Shown in pieces: positions 47,707 through 56,343 of a stretch of DNA of 64,000 nt. A model generated the notes under the pieces. The model did not search any database. It was not told the origin of the DNA and saw only the letters and a program-made list of their open reading frames with translations. A program made the position numbers and the translations under genes. Where the stretch lies: assembly GCF_900113485.1 (NCBI RefSeq), contig NZ_FOPM01000019.1, forward strand, positions 17,273-81,272. Direction: 5' to 3'. This DNA is from Methylobacterium gossipiicola. GTDB lineage: Bacteria > Pseudomonadota > Alphaproteobacteria > Rhizobiales > Beijerinckiaceae. Position 1 is the stretch's first letter. Each line of letters opens with the position of its first letter.

Positions 47707-48006
47707 TCAAGCGAGGCGGCGATAGATCTGATGGGCGAGGAACCCGAGGGTGCCCCACACGAAGGCGGCCATCCAGCGCACGGGGAAGAAGGTCGGCCCG
47801 TCGTGGCTGATGGGCGCCGGCCACGGCACGCCGATGGCGGTCACCGCCCACGACACCAGGACCGAGACGGCGAAGGCCATGAGCGAGACGAGGATGACCT
47901 TCACGAACTGGTCGGACTTCCAGCCCATGACCAGCGCGATGCCGATGAGCACCGGATCGAAGGCGGCCCAGATCCAGACCTCGAAGGGATAGACCGGGAC
48001 GGTCAT
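47707..48006 (-). CDS. Small membrane protein between gatA and gatB
   Basis: The product is 99 residues and I do not recognise the family. Three hydrophobic helices lie at about 10-27 (WIWAAFDPVLIGIALVMGW), 35-60 and 76-94. It starts 10 nt after the gatA stop, and its own stop is 62 nt before gatB, so it is almost certainly co-transcribed with the amidotransferase genes. Nothing in the sequence suggests a role in aminoacylation. Confidence 0.78.
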   Translation of the reverse strand: MTVPVYPFEVWIWAAFDPVLIGIALVMGWKSDQFVKVILVSLMAFAVSVLVSWAVTAIGVPWPAPISHDGPTFFPVRWMAAFVWGTLGFLAHQIYRRLA

Positions 48007-48016
48007 CGGATCGCCC

Positions 48017-49510
48017 TCAGGCCCACCACGCCGCCGGCAGCTTCGTGCGCCCGGCCGCCGTCTCGATCACCTGGGCGGCGGCGAACAGGGTCTCCTCGTC
48101 GAAGGGCCGGCCGATGAGCTGGAGGCCCAGCGGCAGCCCCTGCGCATCGAGGCCCGCCGGCACCGAAAGACCGGGGAGGCCCGCCATGTTCACCGTGATG
48201 GTGAACACGTCCTGCAGGTACATCTCCACGGGGTCCCCCGAGCCCTTCTCGCCCAGCCCGAAGGCGGCGGACGGGGTGGCGGGGGTGAGGATCGCGTCGA
48301 TGCCCGACGCGTAGGCCGCTTCGAAATCGCGCTTGATCAGGGTGCGGATCTTCTGGGCGCGGACGTAATAGGCATCGTAGTAGCCGGCCGAGAGCACGTA
48401 GGTGCCGATCATGATCCGGCGCTTGACCTCGCGGCCGAACCCCGCCGCGCGGGTGTTCTCGTACATCCCGGCAATGTCCTTGCCGGGCACCCGCAGGCCG
48501 TAGCGCACGCCGTCGTAGCGGGCGAGGTTCGAGGAGGCCTCGGCCGGGGCGACGATGTAGTAGGCCGGCAGCGCGTAGGGCGTGTGCGGCAGGGAGATCT
48601 CCCGCACCGTGGCGCCCGCGTCCTTCAGCATCGCGGCACCGCGATCCCACAGGGCCTGGACCTCGGCGGACATCCCGTCGACGCGGTATTCCTTCGGGAT
48701 GCCGATGGTGAGGCCCTTGACCCCGCGCGACACCGCCGCCTCGAAATCCGGCACCGGCAGGTCGGCACAGGTGGTGTCCCGGGCATCCGCCCCCGCCATG
48801 GAGCCGAGCAGGATGGCGCAGTCGCGGACCGTGCGGGCGATGGGGCCGGCCTGATCGAGGGAGGAGGCATAGGCCACCGTGCCCCAGCGCGAGCAGCGCC
48901 CGTAGGTCGGCTTGATGCCCACCGTGCCGGTGAAGGCGGCGGGCTGGCGGATGGAGCCACCCGTATCCGTCGCCGTGGCGCCGAGGCACAGGTGGGCCGC
49001 CACCGCCGCCGCCGAACCGCCGGACGAGCCGCCCGGCACGAGCTTGGCGTCGGACAGTTTGCCGTTCTCCTGCCGCCGCCAGGGCGAGATCGTGTCGCCG
49101 TAGGCCGAGGTCTCGTTCGACGAGCCCATGGCGAATTCGTCGAGGTTGAGCTTGCCCAGCATCACGGCGCCGTCGCGCCAGAGGTTGTGGGTCACGGCCG
49201 ATTCGTAGTGCGGCTGGAAGCCCTCCAGGATCTTCGAGCCGGCCGTGGTGGCCACCCCGTGGGTGCAGAACAGGTCCTTGATGCCGAGCGGAATGCCCTC
49301 CAGGGGGCGGGCCTCGCCGTGCGCGATCTTCGTATCAGCGACATTCGCCATGGTGAGCGCCCGTTCGGGCGTCTCCAGCACGTAGGCGTTGAGGCCGCGC
49401 GCCTTCTCCATGGCGTCGAGGTGCGCCTGGGTGAGTTCGCTGGCGGAGAAATCCTTGGCCTTCAGGCCGTCGCGGGCCTCCGCCAGGGTGAGTTCGTTCA
49501 GGGTGGTCAT
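48017..49510 (-). CDS. gatA: Asp-tRNA(Asn)/Glu-tRNA(Gln) amidotransferase subunit A
   Basis: GatA is the amidase subunit that releases ammonia from glutamine. The product is 497 residues. The amidase-signature triad is visible: Lys79 in [10 protein letters not shown], the cis-Ser in [12 protein letters not shown] (162/163) and the nucleophile Ser186 in [13 protein letters not shown] at 49510 has GGAAG 5 nt upstream and matches family starts; an upstream in-frame start at 49522 is less likely. gatC lies 88 nt upstream. Confidence 0.97.
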   Translation of the reverse strand: MTTLNELTLAEARDGLKAKDFSASELTQAHLDAMEKARGLNAYVLETPERALTMANVADTKIAHGEARPLEGIPLGIKDLFCTHGVATTAGSKILEGFQPHYESAVTHNLWRDGAVMLGKLNLDEFAMGSSNETSAYGDTISPWRRQENGKLSDAKLVPGGSSGGSAAAVAAHLCLGATATDTGGSIRQPAAFTGTVGIKPTYGRCSRWGTVAYASSLDQAGPIARTVRDCAILLGSMAGADARDTTCADLPVPDFEAAVSRGVKGLTIGIPKEYRVDGMSAEVQALWDRGAAMLKDAGATVREISLPHTPYALPAYYIVAPAEASSNLARYDGVRYGLRVPGKDIAGMYENTRAAGFGREVKRRIMIGTYVLSAGYYDAYYVRAQKIRTLIKRDFEAAYASGIDAILTPATPSAAFGLGEKGSGDPVEMYLQDVFTITVNMAGLPGLSVPAGLDAQGLPLGLQLIGRPFDEETLFAAAQVIETAAGRTKLPAAWWA

Positions 49511-49598
49511 GGGCACTTCCAATCCTCGGGGCCGGCGATCCCGTCGCCGTCATCGGCGCCGAACGATCGGGCGAAATCTGCGACTGCGGCGATCGGGG

Positions 49599-49886
49599 CT
49601 ACTCGACCACCTTCGGCACGAGGAAGTAATGATCCTCGGTCTCGGGGGCGTTGGAGACGATGTCGCCCGCGTAGCCGCCATCCGTCACGGCATCGACGCG
49701 CTTCTTCATCGCCATGGGGGTGACGGAGGTCATCGGCTCGACGCCCGTGACGTCGACGGCGCCGAGTTGCTCGACGAAGGCCAGGATCGCGTTGAGTTCG
49801 CCCTGGAGCGGCGCGACCTCGTCCTCGCCCACCGCGATGCGCGCCAAATGCGCGATACGCCTCACCGTCGTTGCGTCGACCGACAT
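49599..49886 (-). CDS. gatC: Asp-tRNA(Asn)/Glu-tRNA(Gln) amidotransferase subunit C
   Basis: GatC is the small subunit that wraps around and stabilises GatA. The product is 95 residues, with the usual N-terminal [17 protein letters not shown] helix, [22 protein letters not shown], and the C-terminal [17 protein letters not shown]. It is the first gene of the gatC-gatA-(membrane protein)-gatB unit on the minus strand. Confidence 0.96.
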   Translation of the reverse strand: MSVDATTVRRIAHLARIAVGEDEVAPLQGELNAILAFVEQLGAVDVTGVEPMTSVTPMAMKKRVDAVTDGGYAGDIVSNAPETEDHYFLVPKVVE

Positions 49887-50034
49887 GCTGCCCAGAGCCC
49901 TTCACGAGGATCGCCGGGGCCTCGCAGGGCCGCGACGGAACACGGCCGGGCTATAGCACCCGCTTTCGCGGGCTCGCAACGCCGCGGCGGATGGGGGCGG
50001 GACGCCTCGGGCGCGGCCGATCCGGTGTGAGGGC

Positions 50035-50223
50035 TCAGGTGATGACGTGGCCGGACTGGGCGGGCACCTCGATGGCGACGCCCGGGCGGTAAGGCCTGCG
50101 CTCCGCCTGCTGGAACCCGACGGCGACGAGTTCGAGGGCAAGGAGCAGCATCAGCTTGTGGCGGACCGGCATCGACCGGCGCGAACCCGCCGGGGATGGA
50201 GAACGCGTTCCGAACCGGTTCAT
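50035..50223 (-). CDS. Small membrane protein beside a CtrA box
   Basis: The predicted product is 62 residues: a basic, Ser/Pro-rich N-terminus, one hydrophobic helix (KLMLLLALELVAVGF near residues 24-38), and a polar tail. I do not recognise a family. Support comes from GAGGGG 7 nt before the ATG and from a perfect CtrA-type site 17-33 nt upstream of the start. No similar evidence exists for the longer start at 50247. It lies 148 nt beyond gatC on the same strand. Confidence 0.5.
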   Translation of the reverse strand: MNRFGTRSPSPAGSRRSMPVRHKLMLLLALELVAVGFQQAERRPYRPGVAIEVPAQSGHVIT

Positions 50224-50240
50224 GGCAAGCCCCCTCGACG

Positions 50241-50256
50241 TTAACACTCTGTTAAC
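50241..50256. promoter_or_regulatory. CtrA binding site (TTAA-N7-TTAAC)
   Basis: TTAACACTCTGTTAAC is an exact match to the CtrA consensus. With the preceding G (50240) it is GTTAAC-ACTCT-GTTAAC, so it also reads as TTAA-N7-TTAAC on the other strand. It lies between the divergent starts of the small membrane protein (50223) and the SMI1/KNR4 gene (50332). It could control either one or both. Confidence 0.6.
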
Positions 50257-50331
50257 GGTGCCCTAGACCGGCCGATCCCGGCAAGGCCAGGGTAAGGTTC
50301 GATCAAGGTTAATCCGCAGGGAGTTCAGACG

Positions 50332-50883
50332 ATGACGGACGCGACGATGTGGGAGGGGATGTTCGCGGACGGCGTCGCCGGTCCGGTGGCGGGGGAGGCG
50401 GATCTCGCACAGGCGGAGGGCGAGCTCGGCTTTCCCCTCCCCGCCTCCTACCGGGCGTTCTGCCGGCATTGGGGCGCCGGGCTCGCCCTCGGGCATGTCC
50501 GGGTGCTCACCCCCGGCCCCGAGCCCGAGACCGACCTCGTGACGGGAGCCGAACTCGCGGCCCACAGTATCGGCGCCGTCCTGGCCGACCGGCCGGAGCA
50601 CCGGTTCGAGGTCGAGGGCGACGACGGAACCGTCGTGGAGCGGGCCTGCTTCTTCGGCCGCACGGAGGCCGGCGAGTTCCTGTTCTGGGACGTGGTCCCC
50701 GGACGTCCCGAATACGAGATCTGGGTGCTCGGCGCCGATCTCGAATCCGTCCGCTTCGGCGGCGCCGACCTCGCCGACCTGATGCGGCGACTGCAGGGCC
50801 CGGCCGTGCGGGGAATCCTCGGGATGGGAGCCTCCCCCCTGCCCTCCACCTTCGTGGGCGACGCGATTCCCGTCACGCATTGA
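50332..50883 (+). CDS. SMI1/KNR4 (SUKH) family protein
   Basis: The product is 183 residues of the SUKH superfamily. The core starts with DLAQAEGELGFPLPASYRAFCRHWGAG (residues about 25-51), typical of SMI1/KNR4 domains. The C-terminal half has GEFLFWDV and YEIWVLGADLE strands. Bacterial members often serve as immunity proteins against polymorphic toxins, but no toxin gene is adjacent here, so a housekeeping or orphan role is equally possible. It lies 75 nt beyond the CtrA box and 76 nt before ruvX. Confidence 0.82.
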   Translation: MTDATMWEGMFADGVAGPVAGEADLAQAEGELGFPLPASYRAFCRHWGAGLALGHVRVLTPGPEPETDLVTGAELAAHSIGAVLADRPEHRFEVEGDDGTVVERACFFGRTEAGEFLFWDVVPGRPEYEIWVLGADLESVRFGGADLADLMRRLQGPAVRGILGMGASPLPSTFVGDAIPVTH

Positions 50884-50959
50884 GCCGCGCGGCCCGGGGG
50901 CGCCGATTGCCACCCGGCCTCGGATCGATCAGGACGGGCAATCACGGAAGGACACACAG

Positions 50960-51451
50960 ATGACAGAGGCCGAGATCCGCGCCTTCGCCGAGGCGTCGCG
51001 GGGCGGCCCCCGCCTCATCGGGATCGATCTGGGCACCAAGACCATCGGTCTCGCCCTGTCGGATGTCGGCCGCCAGATCGCCTCGCCGCTAGAGACCATC
51101 AAGCGGGTGAAGTTCACCCCCGACGTCGCCCGCCTGCGCCAGCTCTGCGAGATCCACGGCGTCGGCGGCCTCGTCATGGGCCTGCCCCTCAACATGGATG
51201 GCAGCGAGGGGCCGCGCGTGCAGTCCACGCGCTCGTTCGTTCGCAACCTCAAGCCGCTCCTCGACCTGCCGGTCTTGTTCTGCGACGAGCGCCTGTCCAC
51301 GGCCGCCGTCACCCGCGCCCTCATCGCCGCCGACGCCTCCCGGGCCAAGCGCGGCGAAGTCGTCGACAAGCTGGCGGCGGCCTACATCCTGCAAGGTTGC
51401 CTCGATCAGATGCGGGGCGTGCTGGAGGGGGACGAGGGCGTGGAGACGTGA
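50960..51451 (+). CDS. ruvX: Putative pre-16S rRNA nuclease / Holliday junction resolvase RuvX (YqgF)
   Basis: The product is 163 residues with an RNase H-like fold. YqgF is implicated in 16S rRNA 5'-end maturation and was earlier named a Holliday junction resolvase. Catalytic-type acidic residues are visible in LIGIDLGTKTIGLALSD (Asp near 23), in FCDERLSTAAV, and in the VDKLAAAYILQGCLD segment near the C-terminus. It lies 76 nt after the SMI1/KNR4 gene. Confidence 0.94.
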   Translation: MTEAEIRAFAEASRGGPRLIGIDLGTKTIGLALSDVGRQIASPLETIKRVKFTPDVARLRQLCEIHGVGGLVMGLPLNMDGSEGPRVQSTRSFVRNLKPLLDLPVLFCDERLSTAAVTRALIAADASRAKRGEVVDKLAAAYILQGCLDQMRGVLEGDEGVET

Positions 51452-51482
51452 AAAGCGGCGGAGCCTTCGCCCCGCCGCCCGC
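51452..51482 (-). terminator. Probable terminator for the small-protein pair
   Basis: GCGGCGG (51455-51461) pairs with CCGCCGC (51472-51478). On the minus strand the stem is followed by TTTTC, which fits termination of the two-gene unit ending at 51507. It begins just after the ruvX stop and could also slow plus-strand transcription. Confidence 0.5.
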
Positions 51483-51506
51483 ATCACGCTTCCAATCGCG
51501 GCATCC

Positions 51507-51605
51507 TCACAAGCCGAGGATGACCTGGGACGTCCCCACGAGGGTGTAGACCAGGCCACCCGCGAAGGCGCCGATCATCGCGTAGGAAAAACCCTTCAGC
51601 ATCAT
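51507..51605 (-). CDS. 32-residue membrane miniprotein
   Basis: A very short ORF reads MMLKGFSYAMIGAFAGGLVY and continues for 12 more residues to a TGA. It is almost entirely one hydrophobic helix with Gly/Ala face, flanked by a single Lys near the start. It begins 22 nt after the stop of the secreted protein gene on the same strand and ends 25 nt before a hairpin with a U-run. No good Shine-Dalgarno is seen, so translation may depend on coupling to the upstream gene. Confidence 0.5.
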   Translation of the reverse strand: MMLKGFSYAMIGAFAGGLVYTLVGTSQVILGL

Positions 51606-51627
51606 GCCCGCGCCCACCCCGCCCGGA

Positions 51628-51876
51628 TCAGCAGCGGTTCCCGCCCGAGGTCTGGCCGTACTGCATCACGGGGAAGTTCTGCTGGTTCGCGTTGCCCTCG
51701 GCGGCCGAACTCATCGGACAACCGAACGTGGACGGAGCGCGCGGGGCGGCGATCGCCCCCGTCGTCTCGACGTCGGAGGGGGTGAACGCGGTGGTGCGCT
51801 CGAAGGCCATGGCAGACGAGATCGGAGCAACGCCAAGCACGAGAGCGGCGGCGATGGCGGCGATACGGGTCTTCAT
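51628..51876 (-). CDS. Small secreted protein of unknown function
   Basis: The product is 82 residues with a strong signal peptide (MKTRIAAIAAALVLGVAPIS, cleavage after AMA near residue 24). The mature part of about 58 residues is Ser/Gln/Asn-rich and has two cysteines (FGCPMSS and the very C-terminal Cys), so one disulfide is possible. Start at the second in-frame ATG (51876) is chosen, with AGGAG just upstream. It heads a two-gene unit with a 32-residue membrane miniprotein. Confidence 0.72.
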   Translation of the reverse strand: MKTRIAAIAAALVLGVAPISSAMAFERTTAFTPSDVETTGAIAAPRAPSTFGCPMSSAAEGNANQQNFPVMQYGQTSGGNRC

Positions 51877-52010
51877 TGTCTGTCTCAAGCTCCTTTTACA
51901 GGCCGAACCGGCGATCCGGCTCGTTTCATCTGTCTGAACTCAAGATAGGAACGCGCGGGCCGGCACGACGTGTCGGAGCGCACGCAACCCTTCGGACGGG
52001 GGCAGCGGCT

Positions 52011-53180
52011 TTACCCCACCAGGGACACCGCCCCACTGCCGTGCCGCTCGATGCGCCCGTCGAGTTCGAGTTCGAGGAGCGTGGTCTGCACCACGCGGAC
52101 GCTGAGACCCGCCGCCCGGGCGAGGTCGTCGGTGCCGATGGGGGTCGGGCTGAGGAGCGCGACGAGGCGGGCGCGGTCGTCCGTCGCTTCCGGGGGTGAA
52201 AAATCCTCTGCCGGCATCGGCAGCACGATGCCGTCGACGTCGAGTTCGTCCCAGAAGATCGGTGCCTCGGCGAGATCCGTGCGGTCGAGGGCGAGGGGCT
52301 CGGCCCCGAACGCGTCGCGCTCCACCAGGGGCACGAGGGCTTCGAGGACATGGGCAGCCTCCGCCACCAGGGTCGCGCCCTGGCGGATGAGGTCGTTGGT
52401 GCCCTCCGCCCGCGGGTCGAGGGGCGAGCCCGGCACGGCGAACACCTCCCGCCCCTGCTCCAGGGCGAAACGCGCGGTGATGAGGGAGCCGGAGCGCCGC
52501 GCCGCCTCCACCACTACGGTGCCGAGGCTGAGCCCCGAGATGATGCGGTTGCGCCGGGGAAAATCGCGCCCGCGCGGTTCCCACCCCATCGGCATCTCGG
52601 CGACCACGGCCCCGCCCGCCTCCAGGATCGCCTCGACGAGGGCGCCGTGGTTGCTCGGATAGATCCGGTCGTGGCCGCCGGCCAGGACCGCCACGGTGCC
52701 GGACAGGAGCGTCGCCTTGTGGGCGCGGGCGTCGATGCCGCGCGCCAGCCCCGAGACCACCACGAGGCCGGCTTCCCCGAGGTCGCGCGACAGGCGCTCC
52801 GTGAGGTTCAGGCCGGCGGCCGAGGCGTTGCGTGAGCCGACGATGGCCACGGCCGGGCGGTTCAGAACCGCGGGATCGCCGCGCACGGCCAGGAGCGGCG
52901 GGGCCGAATCGGCGGCCTGGAGGAGTTTCGGATACGCGGCCTCACCCAGAGCCACGAAGCGGACCCCGAGGCGGGCGGCGGCGGCGAGTTCGGCTTGCGC
53001 CTCGGCGCGGGTCAGCGGCACGACACGGCGACCGGCGCGGTTCGTGAGGGTCGGCAGGGCTTCGAGGGCCGCGCCGGCTCCGCCATAGCGGTTGATCAGG
53101 GTGCGGAAGGTGCGCGGGCCGATGCCCTCGGCGCGGATGAGGCGGAGCCAGTCGAGCCGCTGGGCCTCGTTGAGTTGCAT
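52011..53180 (-). CDS. dprA: DNA-processing protein DprA
   Basis: DprA binds incoming single-stranded DNA during transformation and loads RecA; it is also conserved in non-competent species. The product is 389 residues. A SAM-like N-terminal domain (about 5-75) is followed by the Rossmann core with [39 protein letters not shown] and [21 protein letters not shown] winged-helix C-terminal domain covers about the last 70 residues. ATG at 53180 is preferred to the one at 53195. It lies 33 nt after plsY. Confidence 0.94.
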   Translation of the reverse strand: MQLNEAQRLDWLRLIRAEGIGPRTFRTLINRYGGAGAALEALPTLTNRAGRRVVPLTRAEAQAELAAAARLGVRFVALGEAAYPKLLQAADSAPPLLAVRGDPAVLNRPAVAIVGSRNASAAGLNLTERLSRDLGEAGLVVVSGLARGIDARAHKATLLSGTVAVLAGGHDRIYPSNHGALVEAILEAGGAVVAEMPMGWEPRGRDFPRRNRIISGLSLGTVVVEAARRSGSLITARFALEQGREVFAVPGSPLDPRAEGTNDLIRQGATLVAEAAHVLEALVPLVERDAFGAEPLALDRTDLAEAPIFWDELDVDGIVLPMPAEDFSPPEATDDRARLVALLSPTPIGTDDLARAAGLSVRVVQTTLLELELDGRIERHGSGAVSLVG

Positions 53181-53213
53181 CGCCCTGCCCCCCATGGCGG
53201 CCGGGCGTTGTTA

Positions 53214-53822
53214 CTAGCCCTTCTGCCCGATGCGCCCTTCCGTGCCGTCGCGGAGCCGGCGAATGTTGGGCGCGTGCTTCCACCATAGCAGGGCCGCGAG
53301 CAGGAGGAAGAGCCACGCAACCCCCGGCTGTCCCAGCGCCCACAGGACGATCGGCGTGGCGGCCGAGGCGGCCAGCGCCGCGAGGGACGAGTAGCGGAAG
53401 CCGAAGGCGAGGCCGAGCCAGATCGCCGCGAAAGCGAGGAGGCCCACGGGACTGAGCGCCAGGAGCACGCCGAGGAACGTCGCCACCCCCTTGCCCCCCT
53501 TGAAGCCGAGCCAGACGGGGAACAGGTGGCCGAGGAAGGCGCCGAGCCCCGCCGCGAGGGCCGGCTCCAGGCCGAAGTGCAGGCCGATGAGCACGGCCAC
53601 GGTCCCCTTCAAGGCATCGCCCAGGAGAGTGGCGGCAGCCAAGCCCTTGCGGCCCGTGCGCAGGACGTTGGTGGCGCCGATATTGCCCGAGCCGATGGCC
53701 CGGACGTCGCCGAGGCCGGCGAGGCGGGTGAAGATGAGCCCGAACGGGATCGACCCAAGAACGTAGCCGCCCGCGAGCCCCGCGAACAGCATCGGCAGGG
53801 AGGCCGGCTCCATGGGTGTCAC
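53214..53822 (-). CDS. plsY: Glycerol-3-phosphate acyltransferase PlsY
   Basis: PlsY transfers acyl groups from acyl-phosphate to glycerol-3-phosphate, the first step of phospholipid synthesis, in the inner membrane. The product is 202 residues with about six hydrophobic segments. The three cytoplasmic-loop motifs are present: [28 protein letters not shown] and the HAPNIRRL near the C-terminus. The GTG start overlaps the stop of the dihydroorotase-like gene by 4 nt (GTGA). Confidence 0.95.
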   Translation of the reverse strand: MTPMEPASLPMLFAGLAGGYVLGSIPFGLIFTRLAGLGDVRAIGSGNIGATNVLRTGRKGLAAATLLGDALKGTVAVLIGLHFGLEPALAAGLGAFLGHLFPVWLGFKGGKGVATFLGVLLALSPVGLLAFAAIWLGLAFGFRYSSLAALAASAATPIVLWALGQPGVAWLFLLLAALLWWKHAPNIRRLRDGTEGRIGQKG

Positions 53823-55120
53823 GCGAAACTCCCGTCGCGGAAGACGATGCGGCCATCGACGAGGGTCAGCACGGCGGCCCCCTGCAGCCGGGCCTCGTCG
53901 AACGGCGAGTTCTTCGAGCGCGACTTCAGGCTTCGCTTGTCGAGCACGTAGGGCACGTCCGGGTCGATGAGGGTGAGGTCAGCGGGGGCGCCCACCGCGA
54001 GGCGCCCGGCCGCGCGGCCGAGGATTTTCGCGGGGTTCGCCGTCAGCGCCGCAAGCAGGCGCGGCAGGGCGATGTCGCCGGTGTGGACGAGGCGCAGGGC
54101 GGCGCCCAGCAGGGTCTCGATGCCGAGCGCCCCGTCGGCGGCCTCGGCGAAGGGCAGGCGCTTGGTCTCGACGTCCTGCGGGTTGTGGTCCGACACGACG
54201 ACGTCGACCACGCCCTCGTTGAGCGCCGCCACCAGGGCGAGGCGGTCGGTCTCGTGGCGCAGGGGCGGCGAGAGCCGGCAGAAGGTGCGGTAATGGCCGA
54301 TGTCGCCCTCGTTGAGGACGAGGTTGTTCACCGAGGCGCCGCAGGTGACGGGCAGGCCGTCGGCCTTGGCCCGCCGCACGATCTCGACGGAATCGGCACA
54401 GGAAATCATCGCCGCGTGGTAGCGGGCGCCCGTGAGGCGCACGAGGCGGATGTCGCGCTCCAGCATCACCGTCTCGGCCTCGCGGGGGATGCCGAGCAGC
54501 CCGAGGCGCGAGGCCATCTCGCCCTCGTTCATCACCCCGTCGCCCACGAGATCGGGCTCCTCGACGTGCTGCATGATCAGGGCGTCGAAATCCCGCGCAT
54601 AGGTCAGGGCGCGACGCAGGACCTGGGCGTTGACGACGGCCTTCAGCCCGTCCGTGAAGGCGACGGCGCCCGCCTCCTGCAGCAGGCCGAACTCCGTCAT
54701 CTCGCGGCCCGCCAGCCCCTTGGTGACGGCGGCGGCCGGCAGGACGTGGACGCAAGCCGTGTCGCGGGCCCGGCGCAGGACGAAATCGACGATGGCCGGC
54801 CCGTCGATGACCGGGTTGGTGTCGGGCATACACACCAGGGTGGTGACGCCGCCCGCCGCCGCCGCCGCACTGGCCGAAGCCAGGGTCTCGCGGTGCTCCG
54901 CCCCCGGCTCGCCCACGAAGGCGCGCATGTCGATGAGGCCGGGCGACAGCACGTGCCCGGCGCAATTCACGGTCTCGGCCCCCTCGGGCGCGGCCGGGGC
55001 CGTCCCCCAAGCGATGTCGGCGATACGGCCGTCCCGCACGAGGACGTGGCCGGGGGCCTGCCGTCCGGTCGCCGGATCGCACAGGGTGGCGTTGGTGAGG
55101 AGAAGGGGGGGATGGGACAT
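53819..55120 (-). CDS. Dihydroorotase-like protein, probably non-catalytic (PyrC'/PyrX type)
   Basis: The product is 433 residues of the amidohydrolase dihydroorotase family. However, the metal-binding HxH that should follow PGLIDM is replaced by RAF ([14 protein letters not shown]), and the His of the HIST-type motif is replaced ([11 protein letters not shown]). The later motifs QHVEEPDL and SDHNPQ remain. Loss of these ligands is the mark of PyrC', the inactive partner that stabilises aspartate transcarbamoylase in Pseudomonas and related bacteria. It directly follows pyrB: an in-frame GTG at 55129 overlaps the pyrB stop by 4 nt, or the ATG at 55120 is used. A catalytic PyrC must then lie elsewhere. 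Confidence 0.88.
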   Translation of the reverse strand: MSHPPLLLTNATLCDPATGRQAPGHVLVRDGRIADIAWGTAPAAPEGAETVNCAGHVLSPGLIDMRAFVGEPGAEHRETLASASAAAAAGGVTTLVCMPDTNPVIDGPAIVDFVLRRARDTACVHVLPAAAVTKGLAGREMTEFGLLQEAGAVAFTDGLKAVVNAQVLRRALTYARDFDALIMQHVEEPDLVGDGVMNEGEMASRLGLLGIPREAETVMLERDIRLVRLTGARYHAAMISCADSVEIVRRAKADGLPVTCGASVNNLVLNEGDIGHYRTFCRLSPPLRHETDRLALVAALNEGVVDVVVSDHNPQDVETKRLPFAEAADGALGIETLLGAALRLVHTGDIALPRLLAALTANPAKILGRAAGRLAVGAPADLTLIDPDVPYVLDKRSLKSRSKNSPFDEARLQGAAVLTLVDGRIVFRDGSFA

Positions 55121-55125
55121 CGAAC

Positions 55126-56076
55126 TCACGCGTTCGGCAGGTGCGTCGCCAGGGCTTCGAGCACGGCCATGCGCACGGCGACGCCCATCTCCACCTGCTC
55201 GCGGATGAGGGACTGCGCCCCGTCGGCGACGTCGGAGGCGATCTCGACGCCCCGATTCATGGGACCGGGATGCATCACCAGGGCATCGGGGGCGGCGAGG
55301 CTCAGCTTGTCGCCGTCGAGGCCGAAATAGCGGAAATACTCCTTCACGCTCGGCACGAAGGAGCCGTTCATTCGCTCGCGCTGGAGGCGCAGCATCATGA
55401 CGATGTCGGCGCCGGCCAGCGCTTTCCGCATGTCGGTGAACACTTCGACGCCGAAGCGGGCGAGGCCCGTGGGCAGCAGGGTCGAGGGGCCGACGACCCG
55501 GACCCGGGCGCCGAGCGCCTGCAGCAGGATGATGTTGGAGCGGGCGACGCGGCTGTGCAGCACGTCGCCGCAGATCGACACGGTCAGGCCCTCGATCCGA
55601 CCCTTGTTGCGGCGGATGGTGAGGGCGTCGAGGAGCGCCTGGGTCGGATGTTCGTGGGCGCCGTCGCCGGCATTGACCACGGCGCAATCGACCTTGCGGG
55701 CGAGCAGATGCACGGCGCCCGCCGCGTGGTGACGCACCACGATGATGTCGGGCCGCATGGCGTTGAGGGTGGCGGCGGTGTCGATGAGGGTCTCGCCCTT
55801 CTTCACCGAGGAGGAGGCCACCGACATGTTCATGACGTCGGCGCCCAGCCGCTTGCCGGCGAGCTCGAACGAGGATTGCGTCCGGGTGGAGGGCTCGAAG
55901 AACAGGTTGATCTGGGTGCGACCGCGCAGGGTGGTGCGCTTCTTCTCCACCTGCCGGGACAGGGCCACGGCGGCATCGGCCCGCTCCAGCAGGGCCTCGA
56001 TGTCGGGGCGCGACAGGCCCTCGATGCCGAGGAGATGGCGGTGGGGGAAGCCGGGCGGAGTCGGGGCGCTGCTCAT
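55126..56076 (-). CDS. pyrB: Aspartate carbamoyltransferase catalytic subunit
   Basis: PyrB makes carbamoyl-aspartate from carbamoyl phosphate and aspartate in pyrimidine synthesis. The product is 316 residues. The carbamoyl-phosphate loop [13 protein letters not shown] lies near 55-67, [14 protein letters not shown] near 137-150, and [10 protein letters not shown] near 272. Start at [11 protein letters not shown] is chosen from family length; the upstream 39 codons look non-coding. It is paired with a dihydroorotase-like gene downstream. No pyrI regulatory subunit is present. Confidence 0.95.
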   Translation of the reverse strand: MSSAPTPPGFPHRHLLGIEGLSRPDIEALLERADAAVALSRQVEKKRTTLRGRTQINLFFEPSTRTQSSFELAGKRLGADVMNMSVASSSVKKGETLIDTAATLNAMRPDIIVVRHHAAGAVHLLARKVDCAVVNAGDGAHEHPTQALLDALTIRRNKGRIEGLTVSICGDVLHSRVARSNIILLQALGARVRVVGPSTLLPTGLARFGVEVFTDMRKALAGADIVMMLRLQRERMNGSFVPSVKEYFRYFGLDGDKLSLAAPDALVMHPGPMNRGVEIASDVADGAQSLIREQVEMGVAVRMAVLEALATHLPNA

Positions 56077-56193
56077 CACGGCGTCCAGCGCTACAGCGCG
56101 GGCGCCGTGCCCGCAAGACGCCGCGCCCGCAAGACGAGGCTCGCGCGGACGGGTCGGCAGGAATGGCCGACACAACCGCGAAAGTGTCCCCAT

Positions 56194-56222
56194 TTGACAT
56201 CGCCCGAGGGTTCACCCACTTC
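56194..56222 (+). promoter_or_regulatory. Candidate topA promoter -35 region
   Basis: A perfect TTGACA (56194-56199) stands 145 nt before the topA start; 17 nt later is CACTTC, a poor -10. It lies in the 267-nt gap between the divergent pyrB and topA starts. Confidence 0.3.
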
Positions 56223-56343
56223 ATGCCCCGCGAAAGGCCCCTCCTCCGGGAGGTGGCCCGCCCCATCGCCGACACCGCAGCGCACTTGTGTGCGCAACCG
56301 GTCGTTGCGAAAGAAGACCTTCCCGAGAGTCGCGGATCGCTCC

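Noticed and set aside
50332..50883. Immunity gene of a polymorphic toxin locus
   Set aside because: The SMI1/KNR4 fold is often an immunity protein, but no toxin, Rhs or secretion gene lies next to it.
55141..56343. A 400-codon in-frame N-terminal extension of TopA
   Set aside because: The extension is antisense to pyrB and has His/Arg/Gly-rich shadow composition. The conserved protein starts at MKVVVVESPAKAK.
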